From Arthrobacter sp. P2b (lineage in GTDB: Bacteria > Actinomycetota > Actinomycetes > Actinomycetales > Micrococcaceae): DNA of 64,000 nt. The notes below the pieces were generated by a model that saw only the letters and a program-made list of their open reading frames with translations, searched no databases and was not told where the DNA came from. Positions 59,392 through 64,000 of this stretch are shown one piece after another; within the stretch, counting starts at the first letter, position 1, and each line of letters opens with the position of its first letter. Position numbers and translations under genes: made by a program. The stretch is from NCBI RefSeq assembly GCF_900168295.1, contig NZ_FVZL01000007.1:1-64000 (forward strand), given 5' to 3'.

Positions 59392-60255
59392 CTAAGCCGC
59401 TGCGACAGTCCGTCTACGCCGGGCCTTGGCCATGCGGGTCCCGATCAGGCCCTGCCGGGGGCTGAACAGGTAGACCAGCGCGAACACCACTCCCTGCGTC
59501 AGCACCACCATGGCGCCCGACGCCGTGTCCAGGTAGTAGCTGATGTAGATGCCGGCGATGGAGCACACGGCCGACACCGTGGGGGCGATGACCAGCATCC
59601 GGGAGAACCGGTCCGTCAGCAGGTAGGCCGTGGCACCGGGAATGATGAGCATGGCCACCACCAGCACCACGCCCACGGTCTGCAGCGCCACCACCGATGT
59701 AAGGGCGAGCAGGCCAAGCAGCAGAGCCCCGAGCCGTTTCGGCGACAGCCCGATGGCGTGCGCGTGCGTGGGGTCGAAGGCGTAGAGGGTGAGGTCCCGC
59801 CGCTTCAGGATCAGGATGGCGAACGCCACCACACCCAGGACCAGCACCTGGATGAGGTCCGGGACGCTGACGCCCAGCAGGTTTCCGAAGATGATGTGGT
59901 TGAGGTCCGTCTGGCTGGGCGTGACCGAGATCAGCACCAGGCCGAGCGCGAACAGCGAGGAGAACACGATGCCGATGGCGGCGTCCTCCTTGACCCTGCT
60001 GGTGTTCCGGACCACCCCGATCAGGGTCACCGCAACCAGGGCAAACACCAGGGCCCCCAGGGCGAACGGGGCGCCCACGATGTACGCCAGTACGACGCCG
60101 GGAAGCACCGCGTGCGAGACGGCGTCACCCATGAGGGACCAGCCGATCAGGACGAGCCAGCAGCTGAGCACGGCACAGACGACGGCGGCGAGCGCGGTGG
60201 TGACGATGGCGCGCACCATGAAGTCGTAGGTCAGGGGCTCGAAGAGGAGTTCCAT
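59392..60255 (-). CDS. Metal (Mn/Zn) ABC transporter permease
   Basis: A 287-residue permease of the ABC-3 family with about 8 hydrophobic segments. Typical features are VLSCWLVLIGWSLMGDAVSHAVLPGVVLAYI (about residues 29-59) and the conserved DPTHAHAIGLSPKR loop (about 167-180) facing the ATPase. It overlaps the ATPase gene (TGATG at 60255), and ends in a basic tail (RMAKARRRRT). The ion is set by the binding protein; see the gene at 61082. Confidence 0.9.
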   Translation of the reverse strand: MELLFEPLTYDFMVRAIVTTALAAVVCAVLSCWLVLIGWSLMGDAVSHAVLPGVVLAYIVGAPFALGALVFALVAVTLIGVVRNTSRVKEDAAIGIVFSSLFALGLVLISVTPSQTDLNHIIFGNLLGVSVPDLIQVLVLGVVAFAILILKRRDLTLYAFDPTHAHAIGLSPKRLGALLLGLLALTSVVALQTVGVVLVVAMLIIPGATAYLLTDRFSRMLVIAPTVSAVCSIAGIYISYYLDTASGAMVVLTQGVVFALVYLFSPRQGLIGTRMAKARRRRTVAAA

Positions 60256-61085
60256 CAGACGGCCTGCCTTCCGCCGTTGGCGGGCTGGCCGTCGCGGGGC
60301 TGGCCGTCGCGGGTTTGGGTGCCGGGATGAGGTTTCGTTTCGCTGCTTGCGGTGTCCCGGTTCAGCACGTCCAGGCCGAAGGCCATCGCCAGGTTTTCCG
60401 GCTGCAGCACCAGTTCCGGGGGCCCGTGCATCAGGACCTTGTGCATCAGGAGGACGGCTTCGTCACAGAGCTGCGGCAAGGCGTGCAGGTCGTGGGTGGA
60501 GACCAGGATGGTGCAGCCGTCTCCCGCGAGCTCACGGAGGAGCCGGGTGATGGTGGCTTCGGATCTTTTGTCCACGCCTGCGAAGGGTTCGTCCAGGAGC
60601 ATGGTGGTGGCTCCCTGGGCGATTCCCCGGGCTACGAAGGCGCGCTTCTTCTGGCCGCCGGACAGCTGGCCGATCTGCCGCCCGGCATAACTTCCGAGCT
60701 CCACCCGGTCCAGTGCTTCGTCCACGGCTGCGCGGTCCGCCTTGGAGGCGCGGCGGGTGAAGCCCTGGTGGCCGTACCTGCCCATCATCACCACGTCGCG
60801 GACGGAGAGCGGGAACTGCCAGTCCACGTCCTCGCTCTGCGGCACATAGCCGATCCCGCCTTCCCTGCGCGTCCGCGAAGGTGACTGTCCATTGATGCGG
60901 ACGGTGCCGGCGTCGGGCTTGATCATTCCCATGATCACCTTGAACAGGGTGGACTTGCCGGAGCCGTTCATGCCCACCAGCCCGCAGATCCGCGCCGGAT
61001 CCAGGGACAGGGACGCCGCATCAAGGGCCAGGACCTCGCCGTAGTGGACGGTGACGTTGTCCACCAGGATGGCGGGGGTGGTCAT
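60255..61085 (-). CDS. Metal (Mn/Zn) ABC transporter ATPase
   Basis: A 276-residue ATPase with Walker A GMNGSGKSTLFKV (about residues 38-50), signature LSGGQKKRAFVARGI (about 139-153) and Walker B MLLDEPFAGVD. It overlaps the binding-protein gene by 4 bp and the permease gene by 1 bp. The C-terminal tail is hydrophilic with two DGQP repeats (RDGQPRDGQPANGG). Confidence 0.92.
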   Translation of the reverse strand: MTTPAILVDNVTVHYGEVLALDAASLSLDPARICGLVGMNGSGKSTLFKVIMGMIKPDAGTVRINGQSPSRTRREGGIGYVPQSEDVDWQFPLSVRDVVMMGRYGHQGFTRRASKADRAAVDEALDRVELGSYAGRQIGQLSGGQKKRAFVARGIAQGATTMLLDEPFAGVDKRSEATITRLLRELAGDGCTILVSTHDLHALPQLCDEAVLLMHKVLMHGPPELVLQPENLAMAFGLDVLNRDTASSETKPHPGTQTRDGQPRDGQPANGGRQAV

Positions 61086-62056
61086 GACCCCGCTCCGGTC
61101 AGCGCCTTGGTGATGACCTCCGCGTCGTGGCGGATCAGGTCCAAATAGGTGGGAACCGGACCGTCGGCTTCGGAGAGCGAATCGACGTAAAGCGTGCCGC
61201 CGAATTTGGTGCCGGTGGCGCCCACCACCTGCTGCATGGGGGCGTCGGAGACGGTGGATTCGCAGAAGACGGCAGGCACGTTGTTCGCCTTGACGTATTC
61301 GATGGCCCGGGTGATCTGCTGCGGCGTGGCCTGCTGCTCGGCATTAACTGCCCAGATGTAGAGCTCGTTCAGCCCGGCGTCGCGGGCCAGGTAGGAGAAG
61401 GCCCCTTCGCAGGTGACCAGGGCGCGCTGGTTTTCCGGAACACCGGCAAGGCTGGACGTCATCTGGTCCTGCACAGCCTGCAGCTCGGCCTTGTAGGCCT
61501 CACCGTTGGCCTTGAAGGTTTCGGCATTGTCCGGATCCAGGTCTGAGAATGCCTTCACCATGTTGTCCACGTACACCTTGACGTTCAGCGGCGACATCCA
61601 GGCGTGCGGGTTGGGTCTGCCTTGGTAGGCGTCCTCGCTGATGGACATGGGCTCCACGCCCTCGCTGACCACTGCGTGGGGCACATCCAGGCCCTCCACG
61701 AACTGGCCAAACCACGCTTCCAGGTTCAGGCCGTTGTCCAGGATCAGGTCCGCCTTGGACGCCTTCCGGATGTCTCCCGGAGTCGGCTCGTAGCCGTGGA
61801 TCTCGGCGCCGGCCTTGGTGATGGACTCCACGGTGAGCTTGTCCCCCGCAACGTTCCGGGCGACGTCGGCCAAAACCGTGAAGGTGGTCAGGACTACCTT
61901 CTTGCCATCGTCGCCGTTGCCCTCAGCCCCGCCTCCGCAGGCGGTCAGGAGGAGGGAAAGCACGACGGCGGCAACGGCTGCGGCGCGGAAGCGCACCGTC
62001 CGCGCGGCGCTGGTCCGGGCGGCTACTTTGGCGCACCGAAACATAGATTTAGGCAT
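61082..62056 (-). CDS. Metal (probably Mn) ABC transporter binding lipoprotein
   Basis: A 324-residue ZnuA/MntA-type binding protein. A signal region with lipobox LLTACGGG (Cys near residue 40) is followed by the metal-site segments AGAEIHGYEPTPGDIRKASKADLILDNGLNLE, PHAWMSP and a late Asp/Glu pair. There is no His-rich loop of the ZnuA kind, which favours Mn over Zn. The start at 62056 has TAGAAT 7 nt upstream and no ribosome binding site, so it is probably leaderless; an ATG 12 bp later is the alternative. An MntR-like box covers the start codon. It is the first gene of the three-gene transporter operon. Confidence 0.88.
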   Translation of the reverse strand: MPKSMFRCAKVAARTSAARTVRFRAAAVAAVVLSLLLTACGGGAEGNGDDGKKVVLTTFTVLADVARNVAGDKLTVESITKAGAEIHGYEPTPGDIRKASKADLILDNGLNLEAWFGQFVEGLDVPHAVVSEGVEPMSISEDAYQGRPNPHAWMSPLNVKVYVDNMVKAFSDLDPDNAETFKANGEAYKAELQAVQDQMTSSLAGVPENQRALVTCEGAFSYLARDAGLNELYIWAVNAEQQATPQQITRAIEYVKANNVPAVFCESTVSDAPMQQVVGATGTKFGGTLYVDSLSEADGPVPTYLDLIRHDAEVITKALTGAGS

Positions 62057-62063
62057 ACCGAAT
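62048..62063 (-). promoter_or_regulatory. MntR-like (DtxR family) box at the transporter start
   Basis: TTTAGG-CATA-CCGAAT fits the TTTAGG-N4-CCTAAA pattern of DtxR-family manganese regulators at 10 of 12 positions. It covers the start codon and the likely transcription start, where a repressor would act. No mntR gene is in the window. Confidence 0.55.
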
Positions 62064-62150
62064 ATTCTAGGCGAAGCACGTTTTCTTGACCAACGTTCCC
62101 CGGAACACCCGGCGCCATCCCGCCTCGCGACGCACCCGCCCAACTAGGTC

Positions 62151-62192
62151 GCGCTAACTGTCGTTATGAGGCCCCATAACGACAGTTAGCGC
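62151..62192. repeat. CGTTATG/CATAACG palindrome, copy 2
   Basis: GCGCTAACTGTCGTTATG (62151-62168) is exactly complementary to 62175-62192 around a 6-nt loop; CCAACTAGGT and ACCTGGTTGG outside extend it imperfectly. It matches the copy at 31702-31747. Here the genes on both sides are divergent. Confidence 0.9.
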
Positions 62193-62219
62193 TACCTGGT
62201 TGGGAGGCTAGGCTGAAGT

Positions 62220-62981
62220 ATGGCCACCGTCCACCGCGTACCGCCCGCACCGCAGCCACAGCTGTACCGCTTCTCGCCCCTGGATTTCGCCACGCTGGCG
62301 ATGTACGTGGCGATCGCCGGGTTCTTCACCGTGGCCGGGAACCTCCTGGCACCCTTCCTGCGGCAGGTGGCCCCGAGTCCGGCGGCTGCGTCCTACGCCG
62401 TGAACCTGCTCTTCTACGGTTCGGTGGGCATCCTGGCGCTGCTCGCCGCGCGCCGGGTCGTGGCGCGCGACCTGAAGGTCCTCGCCACCCGGCCGTGGTT
62501 CACGCTGATGATGGTGCCCGCAGCAGTGGTGGCCATGCTGATCCTGACGGCGATCGTGGTGGCGATTGGCGGCGAGGTGCAGACGTCGGAAAACCAGGCC
62601 GGACTGCAGCAACTGATGCAGCAGGTCCCCGCCTGGCTGATGGTGCCGGTGGTGGTGGTGGTTGGCCCATTCGTGGAGGAGTACATCTTCCGGCACCTGC
62701 TGATCGGCAAGCTCAGCCGGCGCGTCAACATCTGGGTGTGCTGTGCCCTGTCCGTCGTCCTGTTCGCAAGCATCCACATCGCGGGACAGGAAGCCATCAC
62801 GCTCACCGCCCTGCTGCCGTACCTTGCCATGGGTGCAACCCTGGTGTTCGTCTATGTCTGGACCGGCAGGAACCTGATGTTCTCCTACTTCGTCCACGCC
62901 GCCAAGAACCTGCTGGCCGTCGTCTTCATCTATGCCATCCCGCCGGAACTCTTCGAGCAGATCCAGCAAGTGCCTGCCTAA
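62220..62981 (+). CDS. CPBP family intramembrane glutamic protease
   Basis: A 253-residue membrane protein with about 7 hydrophobic segments. The CPBP motifs are EEYIFRHLL (about residues 155-163, with the Glu pair and Arg), FASIH (about 181-185) and the late HAAKN. Members are Rce1-like intramembrane proteases or bacteriocin-immunity-type proteins. The ATG at 62220 has TAGGCT 5 nt upstream and no ribosome binding site, suggesting a leaderless transcript. The downstream flank carries half a copy of the AGCAACGCGG repeat. Confidence 0.88.
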   Translation: MATVHRVPPAPQPQLYRFSPLDFATLAMYVAIAGFFTVAGNLLAPFLRQVAPSPAAASYAVNLLFYGSVGILALLAARRVVARDLKVLATRPWFTLMMVPAAVVAMLILTAIVVAIGGEVQTSENQAGLQQLMQQVPAWLMVPVVVVVGPFVEEYIFRHLLIGKLSRRVNIWVCCALSVVLFASIHIAGQEAITLTALLPYLAMGATLVFVYVWTGRNLMFSYFVHAAKNLLAVVFIYAIPPELFEQIQQVPA

Positions 62982-62986
62982 GCACC

Positions 62987-62999
62987 CAACGCGGGGTCA
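62987..62999. repeat. Half copy of the AGCAACGCGG palindrome
   Basis: CAACGCGGGGTCA matches the left arm of the palindromes at 2187 and 26795, but no right arm follows. It is a possible decayed or rearranged copy. Confidence 0.5.
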
Positions 63000-63054
63000 G
63001 GCACGTTTCCTCAAGCATCTATCGCCGGGGCACCTGCCGCCGTACCTTGGGTGG

Positions 63055-63495
63055 ATGGGACTGAACATCCAGATTGTCATCGACTGCCAGAAGCCGCACG
63101 AGCTTGCCGACTGGTGGGCCGAAACCCTGCAGTGGTCGGTGGAGCCGCAGGACGCCACATTTATCCGGTCCATGATCGACCAGGGCTTCGCCACCGAGGA
63201 CCAGACCATGACGCACCGCGGAAACCTGGTGTGGCGGGACGGTGCCGCTATCCGGCCGCCCGAGGAAATCGAGGCGAAAGCCCCGGCACGGCGCCTCCTG
63301 TTCCAGACCGGTGAGGACGAAAAGGTGGTCAAGAACCGGGTGCACTGGGACGTGAACCTCGCCGGCCGGGACAAGGACGAGGTGCGCAGCGAGCTGGAAG
63401 CGAGGGGCGCCTCCTTCCTGTGGACGGCCAACCAGGGCCCGCATTCCTGGCACACCATGGCCGACCCCGAGGGGAACGAGTTCTGCATCAGCTGA
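63055..63495 (+). CDS. VOC family protein
   Basis: A 146-residue glyoxalase-like protein: MGLNIQIVIDCQKPHELADWWAETLQW at the start and a GPHSWHTMADPEGNEFCIS end, with VHWDVNLAGRDKDEVRSELEARGA between, as in many actinobacterial VOC proteins of unknown substrate. The start at 63055 has TACCTT 6 nt upstream and no ribosome binding site, consistent with leaderless expression; longer upstream readings have no site. It precedes menB by 22 bp. Confidence 0.87.
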   Translation: MGLNIQIVIDCQKPHELADWWAETLQWSVEPQDATFIRSMIDQGFATEDQTMTHRGNLVWRDGAAIRPPEEIEAKAPARRLLFQTGEDEKVVKNRVHWDVNLAGRDKDEVRSELEARGASFLWTANQGPHSWHTMADPEGNEFCIS

Positions 63496-63517
63496 GCCCG
63501 ATTACTAGACTTGGACG

Positions 63518-64000
63518 GTGAGCAACCAAATCCCCGCCCCGGTGTCCGACGTCTTCGATCCCACCCGCTGGCGGGTGGTGTCCGGGTTCGAGGACTTCCA
63601 GGACATGACCTACCACCGCCAGGTGGAGCGCGACGCCGACGGCACCTGGGTGCGTGACCTGCCCACCGTGCGGATCGCGTTCAACCGGCCCGAGGTCCGC
63701 AACGCGTTCCGGCCCGGCACGGTGGATGAGCTCTACCGGGCCATGGACCACGCCCGCATGACCCCGGACGTTGCCACCGTGCTGCTCACCGGCAACGGCC
63801 CCTCCCCCAAGGACGGCGGCCACTCGTTCTGCTCCGGCGGCGACCAGCGGATCCGGGGCCGGGACGGCTACCGCTATGCCGACGGCGAGACGCAGGAGAC
63901 CATCGACCCCGCCCGCGCCGGCCGGCTCCACATCCTGGAAGTCCAGCGGCTCATGCGCACCATGCCCAAGGTGGTCATCGCCGTCGTCAACGGCTGGGCT
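63518..64000 (+). CDS. menB: 1,4-dihydroxy-2-naphthoyl-CoA synthase MenB (partial)
   Basis: Closes the second ring of the menaquinone precursor from o-succinylbenzoyl-CoA. The window holds the first 161 codons; the gene runs past the end. Visible features are DMTYHR (about residues 29-34, a MenB hallmark), IAFNRPEVRNAFRPGTVDEL and HSFCSGGDQRIRGRDGY (about 107-123), which contributes to the active site. The GTG at 63518 follows TAGACT (63506-63511) with 6 nt between and no ribosome binding site, so it is probably leaderless. Confidence 0.93.
   Translation, partial: MSNQIPAPVSDVFDPTRWRVVSGFEDFQDMTYHRQVERDADGTWVRDLPTVRIAFNRPEVRNAFRPGTVDELYRAMDHARMTPDVATVLLTGNGPSPKDGGHSFCSGGDQRIRGRDGYRYADGETQETIDPARAGRLHILEVQRLMRTMPKVVIAVVNGWA

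Overview
This 64 kb window is high-GC chromosomal DNA of an actinobacterium, most likely an Arthrobacter or Pseudarthrobacter relative (Micrococcales). The pointers are gene content (PAS-ANTAR protein, type II-like sulfide:quinone oxidoreductase, DUF222/HNH protein, paa genes, DUF6153, DUF6480, CsbD), frequent GTG and occasional TTG starts, and a group of apparently leaderless genes with a TAnnnT box 5-7 nt before the start codon. The genus is an inference. I see no tRNA, rRNA, CRISPR array, insertion sequence or prophage.

Layout. 1-4.4 kb: trxB, three small genes including a GlsB-type membrane protein, nhaA, and a PAS-ANTAR regulator. 4.5-8.4 kb: a copper block with a perfect CsoR-like palindrome inside a sigma70-type promoter, a 57-residue Cys-rich remnant, a CPH-type copper ATPase, a DUF6153 protein and a DUF305 lipoprotein. 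8.5-16.8 kb: an FAD monooxygenase, LMW tyrosine phosphatase, LCP protein, PhoD phosphatase, histidine phosphatase, NAD(P)H-hydrate dehydratase, Hsp20 and a Pro-rich peptide. 16.9-24.5 kb: an S9 peptidase, an SRPBCC protein, an unusual pair (an Ala/Asp-rich protein with two similar modules, followed by a PqqD-M50 membrane zinc protease), DUF2945 and sulfide:quinone oxidoreductase. 24.6-29 kb: GNAT, ackA, a disordered protein and pta, i.e. the acetate switch. 29-31.7 kb: paaI, paaK and a PaaR-like TetR. 31.9-39.3 kb: an S1C protease, VOC protein, manganese catalase, and a phnDCE-type transporter in one operon with a tyrosine phosphatase and a TetR regulator. 39.3-42 kb: paaZ and a thioesterase. 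42-48.5 kb: a cell-wall-anchored S1 protease coupled to a second tyrosine phosphatase, an SGNH hydrolase of lower GC, GNAT, DUF6480 and DUF222/HNH. 48.5-51.5 kb: a beta-oxidation operon (thiolase, enoyl-CoA hydratase, 3-hydroxyacyl-CoA dehydrogenase). 51.5-64 kb: pentapeptide and SRPBCC proteins, CsbD, dinB, an amino acid permease, nirBD with an unknown gene upstream, a Mn/Zn ABC transporter, a CPBP protease, a VOC protein and the start of menB.

How the genes work together. Four inverted repeats of the form TTACCGAn-N6-nTTCGGTAA (one degenerate) lie upstream of paaI-paaK, the TetR gene, paaZ/thioesterase and the thiolase operon, suggesting one PaaR-type regulon spread over about 22 kb. A second motif, TAAGC-AT-GCTTA and variants, lies before stress or envelope genes. 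The intergenic regions are unusually rich in repeats: a 32-bp-period tandem family flanks the genes of the copper block, and several families of long palindromes sit between genes in convergent, divergent and co-directional positions.

The best candidate for an undescribed system is the pair at 19983-23123: a two-module Ala-rich protein next to a membrane metalloprotease that carries a PqqD-like (RiPP-recognition-type) domain and a duplicated NCxxC motif.
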